64,000 bases of DNA from Candidatus Bathyarchaeota archaeon (GTDB lineage Archaea; Thermoproteota; Bathyarchaeia; 40CM-2-53-6): the NCBI GenBank assembly GCA_005888735.1, contig VBBN01000037.1:1-64000 (forward strand), read 5' to 3'. The notes beneath the pieces were generated by a model. It was given only the letters and a program-made list of their open reading frames with translations, did no database searches and was not told the origin of the DNA. Position numbers and translations under genes: made by a program. This document shows, in pieces, positions 53,743 through 63,573 of the stretch (position 1 is the first letter of the stretch; each line of letters starts with the position of its first letter).

Positions 53743-54351
53743 CTAGCGCTTCTTTCGCAATAGAAGCATGAGGTTCCGGGTTCCCCTAACTCTCCATAAC
53801 TGGAGCCCAGAAACGACGGTCGCGGCCAGCGCGGCTAACAGCTGGGAGGCGATGAACCTTGTGGAAATGTCCGTCTGGGCGATCCCGTAGGCCCAATTGT
53901 AGAATGAGACAGCTGTCCCCCGTGTTGATGGAAGAGTGTTTGACGCCGAGGCAGCCCAGCTGACAAACCAGCCAGATTCCAGAATGTAAGGCAGGAAGAG
54001 GACAAGGGTGAAGGGGGCCAGGACTAAGGCTGCGACTCTAATCATACGGATGGGGTAAAGCGCACGTCTCACCTGCCTATCGGGCCCTGCCTTCACGTAA
54101 GCAGTGTTTTCGAACACGCTCATCCAGAGCGTCAACAGGACAACAGCATTACCAAGCGACAAGACCATCGCGATTGAAATCGGGAAGGGCCAGACCGGCG
54201 CTGAAACGGTCTTGTCAGCTAGCCCTAAACTTACCATATAGTTGAAGAAGAAAAGCTCTATTGTAATTGCGATGGCCGCGAAGATGAGGGCCGGGACCCA
54301 GCCTCTGAGGATCTCCCATCGAAGGAATATTCTCTTGTAAGGAGCCGCCAC
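53743..54351 (-). CDS. Multi-pass membrane protein
   Basis: Four or more hydrophobic segments. Confidence 0.6.
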   Translation of the reverse strand: MAAPYKRIFLRWEILRGWVPALIFAAIAITIELFFFNYMVSLGLADKTVSAPVWPFPISIAMVLSLGNAVVLLTLWMSVFENTAYVKAGPDRQVRRALYPIRMIRVAALVLAPFTLVLFLPYILESGWFVSWAASASNTLPSTRGTAVSFYNWAYGIAQTDISTRFIASQLLAALAATVVSGLQLWRVRGTRNLMLLLRKKR

Positions 54352-54539
54352 TGCCTTGCCCTCAGATGAACCGGAGGCTTTGTTGTCTTGTTAAAAAGGC
54401 CAACGGGGTCGCAATGTAACTTGGACGTTTCGCTAACAGTAACGGGAGCTTAGTCTATCTCACGGTTCAATTTCGACTTTGGAAGGCTCCAGTCTAGACC
54501 GTCACTAATTGCAGAGCAAGAAGTTTCACTGTGGTGTGA

Positions 54540-55388
54540 TTGAAAACTACGAAGGGCGTCCTAGTTGTCCTAGTCGCCGTTCTAGCAACAATCTTCTTTC
54601 AACCCGGGTATTCTATTCTTAGTCCTCAAGAATTCGCGATTCTCAACAGTGGAGACAAGCTCGTCATACTATCGGACCAGTCTTCCATCCAAACTGTCGT
54701 GGTGAGAGGTAACCTAACCGCCGCCTCGTGGTCGAAGGCTTACTTCTCGAGGAACTTCACGCTGACGTCAAACTCGACAAGCACCTACACGTTAAACATC
54801 TGGTCATCCTATCCTGGCCCCTACACGACCTCGGTGAACGTGAGAGATCACGTGCGAGGCTCCTCTAGCCAAGTTGCGTCATACTTCGTGTCGGGAGGAG
54901 ACCTAAACCTCACCGTACTGGCGACGTTCCAGGCTCCCGGTCCGGGCTCAGATGGATCGCTGGGACTTCCATCTTTCTACGAGTGGGTGTCACAGTTCGG
55001 GGGCGCGTTTCCTGTCTGGGTCAAGCTTCTCTACCTTGTGCTAGGGGTCCAGTTCGCATTTGTTGGGTTCAACTGGGTCAAGTTCGAGGACGAGCGGCGA
55101 CGAATTGAAGGTCACTTGCCGCCTCTCGACTTGGGGAACAAGATCTACCTGTGGACAGACGTGGCGTTCAGAGCGCTTCTGGTCGGGTTCGCTATTAGCC
55201 TCTCAGTGATGGTGGGAGAGGCCTTGATCGTAGGCCTGGCGCAATACCTCTTTCTCGTTAATTTAACAATAGTTCCCCTTCTTGATTTCTTCTCGCTTTT
55301 CTTCTTCGCAGTGGTCGCCGCCCTTGTCTATTTGGCCCGTGAGGGAATGGATCGACTGCTCGATTTGAAACCGATAATGGAGGACTAG
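54540..55388 (+). CDS. Membrane protein: signal/anchor, extracytoplasmic beta-rich domain, three to four C-terminal TM helices
   Basis: 'VLVVLVAVLATIFFQPGYS' N-terminus; 'LLYLVLGVQFAFVGF', 'LLVGFAISLSVMVGEALIVGL', 'LLDFFSLFFFAVVAALVYLA'. Confidence 0.7.
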   Translation: MKTTKGVLVVLVAVLATIFFQPGYSILSPQEFAILNSGDKLVILSDQSSIQTVVVRGNLTAASWSKAYFSRNFTLTSNSTSTYTLNIWSSYPGPYTTSVNVRDHVRGSSSQVASYFVSGGDLNLTVLATFQAPGPGSDGSLGLPSFYEWVSQFGGAFPVWVKLLYLVLGVQFAFVGFNWVKFEDERRRIEGHLPPLDLGNKIYLWTDVAFRALLVGFAISLSVMVGEALIVGLAQYLFLVNLTIVPLLDFFSLFFFAVVAALVYLAREGMDRLLDLKPIMED

Positions 55389-55482
55389 AAAGACGCCGAA
55401 CAAACTGAGGGTCGCCTCGAACGACGATCAGCTTTCGGAGTTTCTCTTTGGATCTGTAAGGCCATGGTGGGACCGCCACTCA

Positions 55483-58188
55483 TTGTTGAGAAAGATGCTC
55501 TATCTACCGCTTAGAACAGTGGACAAGTCTTACGGTCGGTGGAGCAAGGCAAGGGTCTCGCCTAGAAGGTTCCGGAAGATTCAGGAGAGGCTGGACAGGG
55601 AGTATCCTCCAGACAAGTTTTCCCCCTCGAACCTAATTGGACGGGACAAGGAGTTCAACCTCCTTCTCGATTCGTTCAGGTTGCACGTCTTGCGCCATCC
55701 GATTCTTACTAAATACTTTGGCAGAGAAGAGCTTCCCAAAGCCGTCTGCCTCGCGGGTGACAGTGGAACAGGCAAGACGTTCCTGACCATGGTCGGACTT
55801 CGGGAGATGTTACTGGAGGGGTTCAGGAGCGGGGTCCTAGTGACACCGGTCATCCTCAAAGGCTCTGATGTCTACTCCGAGTTCTACGGGAAGAGTACAA
55901 GGCAGCTTGGAAGGTTCCTGGACTACGCCAGCTCTGTCCCGTCGGTGGTGTATATTGATGAGTTTCAGAGTTTCGGTCGCAAGGTCAAAGGGGAGACGGG
56001 GGCAGAAATCGAAGATACCAGGTTGCAGGATGAGCTGAACAGGTGGCTTGACAAGATTGTAAGCGGGAAATCTCGGACCCTGGTCATTGTCGCAACGAAC
56101 GCGTACGAGAAGATTCGAGAAGACATCCGGCGCAGGTTGACCAAAGTTAGTCTCAACGACGGCATAACACGCGAAATGCTTCTTGCTGTTGTCAACGATT
56201 TTCTCAAGCGGGAAGGATGGACCAATATCAAAGGAGAAGACCTACTCGATCTTCTGGAGAGAGAGGTCACAATCCGCCGTCGAAGCTCGCTGACCCCAAG
56301 CGACATCCAGGAGATATTTCGAGAGGTCCGGAAGACAAAGGAGGCTCCGTTCAGGGAGAGGTTCCGAGACCCCAAGTCGACTCTCAAAGACTTCGAGAAG
56401 CCGAAACTCACCGCCATCATCGATGACTTCGTCACGGCAGCGCGCACTATGAAGTTCTACTCTGAACAGGAAAAGTCCCAGGAGATTACGGACGCCGTCT
56501 ACGTGATGAAGCCCAAGGTCTCCCGAGACGACATTGGGGGACTGCACGACTTGAAGCATAAGATTCTGAACCATGTCGCGCTAGCATTCAACCCCTCGAT
56601 GGCCGAGTTGGGCCACGAGTCCAACCCGCGCTTCTTCCTCCTGGGACCCCCAGGAACAGGGAAGACGTTGATGGCGATGGTAGCAGCCGCCGAGAACAGT
56701 GCAGGTTTCATCAAAGTCAGAGGCGGCGAATTGATGAGCGGAGCAAGTTACATGGGAGACCCGGAGAAGCGCATCAAGGAACTCTTCGCCCTCGTCCGAC
56801 AGAAGAGCCCGTGCATACTACTCCTAGACGAGGCGGATGCGATATTCTGGGGCGCAGACCCGACAAGCAACAAGATTCTCGCACAGGTCAAAGCCGAGCT
56901 GAGTGAACTCCGGCCCGAGGACAGGGTTGTTGTGATCGCCACGTCTAACAAGGAACAGCTCATCGACCAGGCTACACGTGATCGTTTCGAACCGAATATA
57001 TTCTACGTTCATGCACCGTTGAACGATAGCGAGTGGAACGAGGTGGTTGGGATCCATCTGAGAAAATTCCAGCGATTCCTTCACCCTGAGGTCGAGTCTC
57101 CTAAGATAACCAAGATGTTCCGTCGAGAGAGGATTCTCAGCCCGAGAGGGGCAGCGGAGACCGTTGCGGAAGCGCACCGGCTGTGGGCGTCGGAGGTGGC
57201 GGCTGCGAGGGAGATTACTAAGGCTCTGGGAAAAGTGGAGGCTGACCTGCAAGTCCACACGAAGTACCAGGAGGACCTTGACAGACTGGACTTGATGCTT
57301 TCGGCCTACACGCAAGAAGGAATCAACCTCACGCGAGACATCGTGGGCCAGGACAATTACAAGATACGACTCTTCCACTTCGAACGTGCGATATCCAGTT
57401 TGGAGTCGCTCGAGGACAAGGAACACCGGGAGATTGCCGAGGCCTTGATTCTGCCACAAGCGACTGCCGGAGTGACCTACGGCTTATACACAAGTGACCG
57501 TGGAAGCGGAGGAATATTGACGATACAGTGCACTGTCCGCCCCTTAAGCCAAGGGGAGAAGAATGTCTCTGTCACCGGGCAGGCGAGCTCCATGATGATG
57601 GGACAGTCATTTGTCCCAGATGATAGTGTTGTTCAGAGTGCCGAAAACGCTGTGGAAGCGGCTAGATCATGGCTATGGTCTAGGACAAGGGTCAACCTCG
57701 CAAAATTCCATATCCACTTCCAGATCAGAAGTATCCTAGAAGGCGCGCCTGGACAGGGAGTCTCGGGTCCGAGCGCTGGTTACGCGATGCTTAACGCGCT
57801 TGTCTCAGAACTCTCGAACATTCCAGTGTCCCTGTCCAAAGTGATGACAGGAACCATTGGGCTGAAGATGGATGTCGGACCGGTCGGCGGACTTGGGGGC
57901 AGGGGGCGTGAGGCGGGGAAGTTGGTGGGGATGCTGAAGGCGGAAAAGGTGAAGATAACGGATATTCTGGTCCCCTATGCCAATTTCAAGAATGCCACCG
58001 ACGAGATGAAGGTGGTCCAGGACGAGGGCATCAATGTGCACCCGATAACGAATGCCCATGAGGGCTGGCCGGTACTGTTCTCGTTGAACTCCGAGGAGCT
58101 AGCGAAGAAGATTCGAGCGGCTTTGATCGAGAGGGAGTCGCTTGTCGATGTCGAGTCTACTGCCGCACGGTTTGTAAAAAGTTCCTGA
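55483..58188 (+). CDS. Double AAA+ ATPase fused to Lon (S16) protease domain, catalytic Lys position is Arg
   Basis: D1 Walker A 'GDSGTGKT', B 'VVYIDEF'; D2 Walker A 'GPPGTGKT', B 'ILLLDEAD', 'RDRFEP'; LonC 'SGPSAGYAMLNALVSEL...VMTGTIGLKMDVGPVGGLGGRGREAGKL'. Confidence 0.9.
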   Translation: MLRKMLYLPLRTVDKSYGRWSKARVSPRRFRKIQERLDREYPPDKFSPSNLIGRDKEFNLLLDSFRLHVLRHPILTKYFGREELPKAVCLAGDSGTGKTFLTMVGLREMLLEGFRSGVLVTPVILKGSDVYSEFYGKSTRQLGRFLDYASSVPSVVYIDEFQSFGRKVKGETGAEIEDTRLQDELNRWLDKIVSGKSRTLVIVATNAYEKIREDIRRRLTKVSLNDGITREMLLAVVNDFLKREGWTNIKGEDLLDLLEREVTIRRRSSLTPSDIQEIFREVRKTKEAPFRERFRDPKSTLKDFEKPKLTAIIDDFVTAARTMKFYSEQEKSQEITDAVYVMKPKVSRDDIGGLHDLKHKILNHVALAFNPSMAELGHESNPRFFLLGPPGTGKTLMAMVAAAENSAGFIKVRGGELMSGASYMGDPEKRIKELFALVRQKSPCILLLDEADAIFWGADPTSNKILAQVKAELSELRPEDRVVVIATSNKEQLIDQATRDRFEPNIFYVHAPLNDSEWNEVVGIHLRKFQRFLHPEVESPKITKMFRRERILSPRGAAETVAEAHRLWASEVAAAREITKALGKVEADLQVHTKYQEDLDRLDLMLSAYTQEGINLTRDIVGQDNYKIRLFHFERAISSLESLEDKEHREIAEALILPQATAGVTYGLYTSDRGSGGILTIQCTVRPLSQGEKNVSVTGQASSMMMGQSFVPDDSVVQSAENAVEAARSWLWSRTRVNLAKFHIHFQIRSILEGAPGQGVSGPSAGYAMLNALVSELSNIPVSLSKVMTGTIGLKMDVGPVGGLGGRGREAGKLVGMLKAEKVKITDILVPYANFKNATDEMKVVQDEGINVHPITNAHEGWPVLFSLNSEELAKKIRAALIERESLVDVESTAARFVKSS

Positions 58189-58741
58189 AAATCTCAGAGC
58201 CCTTGGAGGTATGAGAGACTTCAGGGTGGAACTGGACCCCGAAGATTCTCCCATTTTCATGCCGCATCGCTTGTGCCGTGCAGTTGTCAGAATGAGCGAG
58301 GAGGTGGAAGCCGGGCGGTGATTTCACGACCTCGTCGGTGTGCGACTCCCACGCTGTGAAGGATGGACCGACGCCAGTGAGAATGGTGTCCTCACTGTCC
58401 ACGGATATTTCGACGGGGCCGTATTCGGGCTTCTTGGCAATATCAGTCTCGCCGCCGAAAGCCTTCGCCAGTAACTGGTGAGTAACGCAGATGCAGAGCA
58501 TCGGCAGAGTGACCCCCCTGATTAGCTGGACGGCGTCGGCGAGTTCCCTTGGCAGGTTTTCTAGCTGTCGGACGCTTTGCGGGCCTCCGCCCATGACCAA
58601 CCCGTCAGCCTTCAATCTCTCCAACTCCTCGGGAGTGGTCGAGGATGGAAGGAGTTTGGACTCGATGCCGAGGTCTTGGAGAGACCTGGTTATCAGGTGG
58701 TTGTATTGCCCTTTGACGTAGACGACGGGAACGAAGGTCAT
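58157..58741 (-). CDS. guaAA: GMP synthase glutaminase subunit
   Basis: 'LVMGGGPQSV', 'MLCICVTHQLLAKAFGG', 'IFGVQFHPEVSHTSKG'. Confidence 0.9.
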   Translation of the reverse strand: MTFVPVVYVKGQYNHLITRSLQDLGIESKLLPSSTTPEELERLKADGLVMGGGPQSVRQLENLPRELADAVQLIRGVTLPMLCICVTHQLLAKAFGGETDIAKKPEYGPVEISVDSEDTILTGVGPSFTAWESHTDEVVKSPPGFHLLAHSDNCTAQAMRHENGRIFGVQFHPEVSHTSKGSEIFRNFLQTVRQ

Positions 58742-58742
58742 C

Positions 58743-60065
58743 TCATTCGAACTCGACTGTCCCGGGTGGTTTTGGCGTTATGTCGTAGTAGACCCGGCTT
58801 ACGTCTTCGATGTCGAGGATGGAGTCTGCAATGTCCTTCAGGACTTTCCATGGAACCTTGGCGACGGCCGCAGTCATGAAATCCCGTGTTGTGACAGCGC
58901 GGATTACGACGGAGAGCGAGCCTCCCCCTCTCTTTTCCTTCACGAGAAATGCGACTCTTGTCAAGTCTTGGGATTTCTCGACCAACGCTGATTGTAATCT
59001 TCCCAGTTTGTCGGGGAGCCAACCGTACGCTTCTCTGCTCTCCTCGATGAGCTTGACCCCACAGAGCCGGCCATAGCTTCTCACGTCTCCTTTCACTCCT
59101 GTGACGCGCTGTTCGAAGACGTCGGTGCGAACTTCGTTAGTTGGAAGGCCAAGTGCCTCTGCGCTATTGTCGCGAAGGGCCTTGAATGTGGGATCTGACG
59201 AGAAATCGTTCTCGATTACGGCGGCAAAATACTGGTCGTAAGAGAGGGGTCCGAGCTTGTTCTCAACGAGCTGGGTGGCAGACTTGAGAACCTGAAGCTT
59301 AGTCTTGGTAACCGCGCCGATACAACGGACGAGGAGGCCTGGTCCCGGGAATGGTTGTCTTCCGGCAAGGTCTGGTGGAAGGTCGAGCTGTCGACCAACG
59401 CTGCGCACCTGGTCTTTGTAGAGATCCGCCAGAGGCTCTAGAACTTTGAAACCATAAGTGGCGACGGGGTCTATTCCCACCTGTTCCAGAACGTTGTGCT
59501 GGGTCTTGATTCCGCCCTGCGTTTCTATCCAGTCGGGGGCGATTGTTCCCTGGACGAGGAACTCACAGCCCTCTCTCGCGGCCTCGTCCTTGAGAACTTG
59601 GTAGAATGTCTCGCGAAACTTGTTTCTTTTCTCCTCAGCTAGAAAAGTGCCTTTCACAGCTTCCAAGAATCGTCCTCCTGCGTGGATGAGCCTGACCTTA
59701 ATTCCCAGAGGAGGCGAGGAGAGCTTGGCCCTGACCTTCTCAGGCTCATCTAACCTCATAAATCCTGTGTCTATCAGAACAGGGATTAGGTTGTCGCCGA
59801 GGGCTTGCTTGGCTAGAACAGTTGCGACGGTGCTGTCGACCCCACCTGATATTGCTGCAATGGCCTTTTTTCCAGAAGTGATTTCTCGTAGTTTGGCTGT
59901 CTGGGCCGATAAGAAGCTGGCCGGGTGGAAACCCTGGACCTGAGCCGACAACCATCCGCCACTTGGTATCGAGGCGGACCTGGACAATTTATTCTTTACC
60001 GATGGGTTCCCCGAATTTCTTGGTTCGCTGATTGGAGGGGTTGGGGACTTATCTGTGTTGACCAT
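58743..60065 (-). CDS. guaAB: GMP synthase ATP-pyrophosphatase subunit
   Basis: 'AAISGGVDSTVATVLA', 'FLVQGTIAPDWIET', 'QPFPGPGLLVRCIGAV'. Confidence 0.93.
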   Translation of the reverse strand: MVNTDKSPTPPISEPRNSGNPSVKNKLSRSASIPSGGWLSAQVQGFHPASFLSAQTAKLREITSGKKAIAAISGGVDSTVATVLAKQALGDNLIPVLIDTGFMRLDEPEKVRAKLSSPPLGIKVRLIHAGGRFLEAVKGTFLAEEKRNKFRETFYQVLKDEAAREGCEFLVQGTIAPDWIETQGGIKTQHNVLEQVGIDPVATYGFKVLEPLADLYKDQVRSVGRQLDLPPDLAGRQPFPGPGLLVRCIGAVTKTKLQVLKSATQLVENKLGPLSYDQYFAAVIENDFSSDPTFKALRDNSAEALGLPTNEVRTDVFEQRVTGVKGDVRSYGRLCGVKLIEESREAYGWLPDKLGRLQSALVEKSQDLTRVAFLVKEKRGGGSLSVVIRAVTTRDFMTAAVAKVPWKVLKDIADSILDIEDVSRVYYDITPKPPGTVEFE

Positions 60066-60076
60066 CCCATACTCAG

Positions 60077-60559
60077 TTGGACGGAGTCCATGTTGAGGCG
60101 TTTGGAACAGTAGGTCTCAGATTGCGCAGGAAAATTTGGGTTTTGATTATCTTGCTCGGGATGCTTGTAGACGTGGTTCTTGCCGATTCTCCGGGCCCCG
60201 TTCCATTTGCGCAAGCTGTCGCGAGTGCTGAGCACGATCCCGTTTTTCTCTCGCTTCTCACGCGTGTTATCAACGGGTCTACAGTCAATGCGACTTACGT
60301 GTACCTCGGACACACCAATAACATAGCGCGGGACTACTATTGTGTCCACAATTTCTATGAGATGTGGCTACACAACTACAACCCATTCCACCAGTACACA
60401 ACAACGTCGCTAATCTTTGCCGTCTTGTGGCAAGCCCACTTGCAGGCCCAGTATAGGCCCTACGGGGTCGATCTCTTTGTCCAGGTGAACCCGACCGCCG
60501 GACAAATCCTCAATGTCGAGCGGTACCCACCGTGCGTGGGGCCTCCAACTCCGCCGTAG
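60077..60559 (+). CDS. Small secreted hypothetical protein
   Basis: Signal-like 'IWVLIILLGMLVDVVLADSPGPVP'. Confidence 0.5.
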   Translation: MDGVHVEAFGTVGLRLRRKIWVLIILLGMLVDVVLADSPGPVPFAQAVASAEHDPVFLSLLTRVINGSTVNATYVYLGHTNNIARDYYCVHNFYEMWLHNYNPFHQYTTTSLIFAVLWQAHLQAQYRPYGVDLFVQVNPTAGQILNVERYPPCVGPPTPP

Positions 60560-60629
60560 TACCCTGTACTGGAAGAGGTAGACTCGCAGATTTGTCCGAA
60601 TCACTCTTTATCAACTTCGAAGCGTGTAG

Positions 60630-62261
60630 TTGGACGGAAAACGGTTGGCTTTAGCTGTACCGCAGATTATCGGCAAGGGCACCTGGCTCGACAGAGTAGC
60701 TTCAGAGATAATCGAGCGGGAGAAACAACTAGGCCGGGATACAAGGAGCCTCCGGGTTGAAAGCGGACTCGGTGCCTCGGGCATTCCCCATCTTGGAACC
60801 TATGGCGACGGGGCGAGAGCCTTCGGTGTAAAGATGGCTCTCACAGTGGAGGGCATTCAGGGCGAGTACATTGCGTTTTCTGACGACAAGGATGGTCTTC
60901 GGAAGGTACCCGCTGGCCTGGCGAAGTCTCTGCAGAAGTACCTTGGGTTTCCCGTGTCCAACGTTCCAGATCCTTTCGATTGCCATGAAAGCTATGGTCA
61001 GCACATGAGCCTCCTTCTACTAGACGCCTTAGATAAGACTCGGATAACCTACCGCGCTGTCTTCGCGTCCGAGGCATACAAGCAAGGGGTGTTCAACACT
61101 CAGATTGAGAAAATCCTGCAGAACTCGGAGCGTGTGGGGGAAATTATCCAGGAGACACTTGGTCAAGAGAAGTACACGGAGGTTCTACCGTACTTTCCCG
61201 TATGTTCTAGCTGTGGCCGCATCTCAACAACACGAGCGCTAGACTATGACTCCGCCACGCACTCGGTCACGTATGCCTGTGAGGGGATTGAATTGCGCGG
61301 TGGAAACTTGGAAGGTTGCGGATACGATGGAGAGGTGGACGTTCGGTCTGGGAATGGGAAGCTCAGCTGGAAAGTAGAGTTCGCAGCGCGATGGTCTGCG
61401 CTAAGAATCAACTACGAGGCATACGGAAAAGACCTCATCGAGTCTGTCAAAGCTAACGACCGAGTCATGGAGGAGATCCTTGGCGAGCCTGCTCCGTACC
61501 ACACTCGCTACGAGCATTTTATCGACAAGACAGGAGCGAAACTGTCCAAGTCTACTGGGAATGTTATTGCCCCGCAGCTCTGGTTGCGATACGGGTCTCC
61601 CGAGACGCTTTTGCTGTTGATGTACAAGAGGAGCGTCGGTTCGAGGCCTGTCTGGCTGCGAGACATTCCCACCTACATCGCCGAGGTGGATGAGCTTGAG
61701 GATGTCTACTTTGGGAAAAAGAAGGTGACGGATATGAAGGAGCTGGCTCGGCTCACAGGGCTCTACGAGTATTGCTGGACGCTGCAACCGCCCGAGAAGC
61801 CATCACTCCACGTTCCCCACAACCTCTTGGTCTACCTAGCGAAGGTGGCACCCAAGGGAAGGGAACGAGAATTCGTTCTGGAGAAACTAGCAGGGTACGG
61901 GTACAAACCGGCAATAGACGATAAGCAGTTCGAAGAGCGCTTGGAAAGAGCATTCAATTGGGCGCGCGAAGTGGAGACGTTCACCGCACCTGACGTCAAG
62001 GTTGAAGGGGCTGAGAGAGATGCAGTGTTGGAACTGGCAGGGATTGTGAACGCTAGTAGCGACGAGACCTACCTCCAGAACGCAGTTTTCAGTTTGGCCA
62101 AGAAGCACGGCTTGGAACCGGGGCGTCTCTTCAAGACCTTGTACAGGATACTAATCGGGTCCGAGTCAGGTCCAAGGCTTGGACCCTACATTATCGCGAT
62201 GGGACAAGAGAATGTTGCATCGGCGCTGGTCAAGTCCGCAAAGACGAGCGGGGGAAGCTAG
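60630..62261 (+). CDS. lysK: Class I lysyl-tRNA synthetase
   Basis: HIGH-like 'SGIPHLGTYGD', 'GAKLSKSTGN', zinc-like 'CSSCGRIS'. Confidence 0.95.
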   Translation: MDGKRLALAVPQIIGKGTWLDRVASEIIEREKQLGRDTRSLRVESGLGASGIPHLGTYGDGARAFGVKMALTVEGIQGEYIAFSDDKDGLRKVPAGLAKSLQKYLGFPVSNVPDPFDCHESYGQHMSLLLLDALDKTRITYRAVFASEAYKQGVFNTQIEKILQNSERVGEIIQETLGQEKYTEVLPYFPVCSSCGRISTTRALDYDSATHSVTYACEGIELRGGNLEGCGYDGEVDVRSGNGKLSWKVEFAARWSALRINYEAYGKDLIESVKANDRVMEEILGEPAPYHTRYEHFIDKTGAKLSKSTGNVIAPQLWLRYGSPETLLLLMYKRSVGSRPVWLRDIPTYIAEVDELEDVYFGKKKVTDMKELARLTGLYEYCWTLQPPEKPSLHVPHNLLVYLAKVAPKGREREFVLEKLAGYGYKPAIDDKQFEERLERAFNWAREVETFTAPDVKVEGAERDAVLELAGIVNASSDETYLQNAVFSLAKKHGLEPGRLFKTLYRILIGSESGPRLGPYIIAMGQENVASALVKSAKTSGGS

Positions 62262-62264
62262 GCT

Positions 62265-62705
62265 ATGCTTGCCGTTCCCGCGCTTGAGGTCAGAAGAGTT
62301 CTGCCGGGCGACATGGACGAGGTTGTGGAGTTGGAGAAGGCTTCTTTTGATGATCCCTATCCAAGGTATTTCCTTGAACAGCTAGCTGCCGCTCACCCCG
62401 ACACGTTTCTCGTTGCTTCCACGGAAGGCGAGATATTGGGATATACTGTCGTCGACATGTGGGAGGACCACGACCACCTCATATCCATAGCAGTTCACTC
62501 TGAATGGCGAAGAAGAGGAATCGGACGTCGTCTCCTCCTAGCACTGGATGCGGCACTTGGAAATCGGCGACCCATGCGACTGGAGGTCAGAAGAAGCAAC
62601 ACCGAAGCAATTCAGTTCTACCTGAAAAATGGATTCACAAAAACTAGGACGGATGAAGGATACTACCAAGATGGCGAAGACGCACTCATAATGGAAAGAG
62701 CATAG
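62265..62705 (+). CDS. rimI: RimI-like ribosomal-protein/N-terminal acetyltransferase
   Basis: 'ISIAVHSEWRRRGIGRRLLLALDAAL...LEVRRSNTEAIQFYLKNGFTK'. Confidence 0.88.
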   Translation: MLAVPALEVRRVLPGDMDEVVELEKASFDDPYPRYFLEQLAAAHPDTFLVASTEGEILGYTVVDMWEDHDHLISIAVHSEWRRRGIGRRLLLALDAALGNRRPMRLEVRRSNTEAIQFYLKNGFTKTRTDEGYYQDGEDALIMERA

Positions 62706-62959
62706 CCGAATGTGGGCAGAGAGATGCCCAAGCCTTAGCTTGGCCTGACCACGCGGTTCGGCTACACGCACCGTTTTCGGAGTCTACATTCGGGACCAAG
62801 TTTTGAAGAGTCCTATGTAAGGAGAAGAGAAGGCTCGAGGTATCAGGAGGGGTGTGCCTTGCGGGGATCGCGCATGGTCATGCCTGACTCGATCAACCTG
62901 AAAAATTTGCAACGAAGTTCCAACCTTGGATTGCGGACTAGCATTCCTACAAATATCCT

Positions 62960-63035
62960 GGCGGGCTGGATTCGAACCCGCGACTCCCCTTCAGAATAAG
63001 GCATTTGGCGGCGCATGTTGGAGAGGCTTCCATCC
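62960..63035 (-). other. Degenerate tRNA-like 3' segment
   Basis: Minus strand '...GAAGGGGAGTCGCGGGTTCGAATCCAGCCCGCCA': T-loop and CCA end like the nearby tRNA-Arg, but no matching 5' acceptor strand found. Confidence 0.4.
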
Positions 63036-63053
63036 GATCTTAGGGTGCAATTC

Positions 63054-63407
63054 TTAGAGGGCTTTTGATAATAGGTCATAGAATGGTGAAAGTGTCAGGG
63101 CTTTGTTTCCAACCAGAGCACCACAAGAGTCACAAACACAGGAAGCCTTCATGATCGTCGCTTTTCTAGGCCTTGGAAAGGTTACCCATTCGTTGGCAGA
63201 ATCCGCCAACAGAGGCAAGAACAGTGCAGGAATGCCCCGAAATGGAAGACCTGTGAAAAAGAGAACTAATGCAAATGGAGCGTACCCTGAGAATTGGATA
63301 AGACTGCCAATCAGGACATTGATTGGAAAAGGCCACATGGGCACTGATTGAAGACGGCAGAGGTTTGAGATGGGTGATTCCAATTGACAGGAAACAAATG
63401 CTCCCAA
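63054..63407 (-). CDS. Hypothetical TM protein with C-terminal CxxC
   Basis: Hydrophobic stretches plus 'CVCDSCGALVGNKAL'. Confidence 0.35.
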   Translation of the reverse strand: MGAFVSCQLESPISNLCRLQSVPMWPFPINVLIGSLIQFSGYAPFALVLFFTGLPFRGIPALFLPLLADSANEWVTFPRPRKATIMKASCVCDSCGALVGNKALTLSPFYDLLSKAL

Positions 63408-63573
63408 TTGGTGTAGGATAGCACATGACTCTTCAGAACTTGGTGGCCAGGGAATGTGGCTTTGAAAGGTACTGGGACTAATGTCAAGGCAGAAGATGAA
63501 AAGCCCCGGGACTTCCCTGCTATCAATGTACTATATAGTGACCCTGCTTGGCTTGGTGTTCCTGTTTGTGTAA

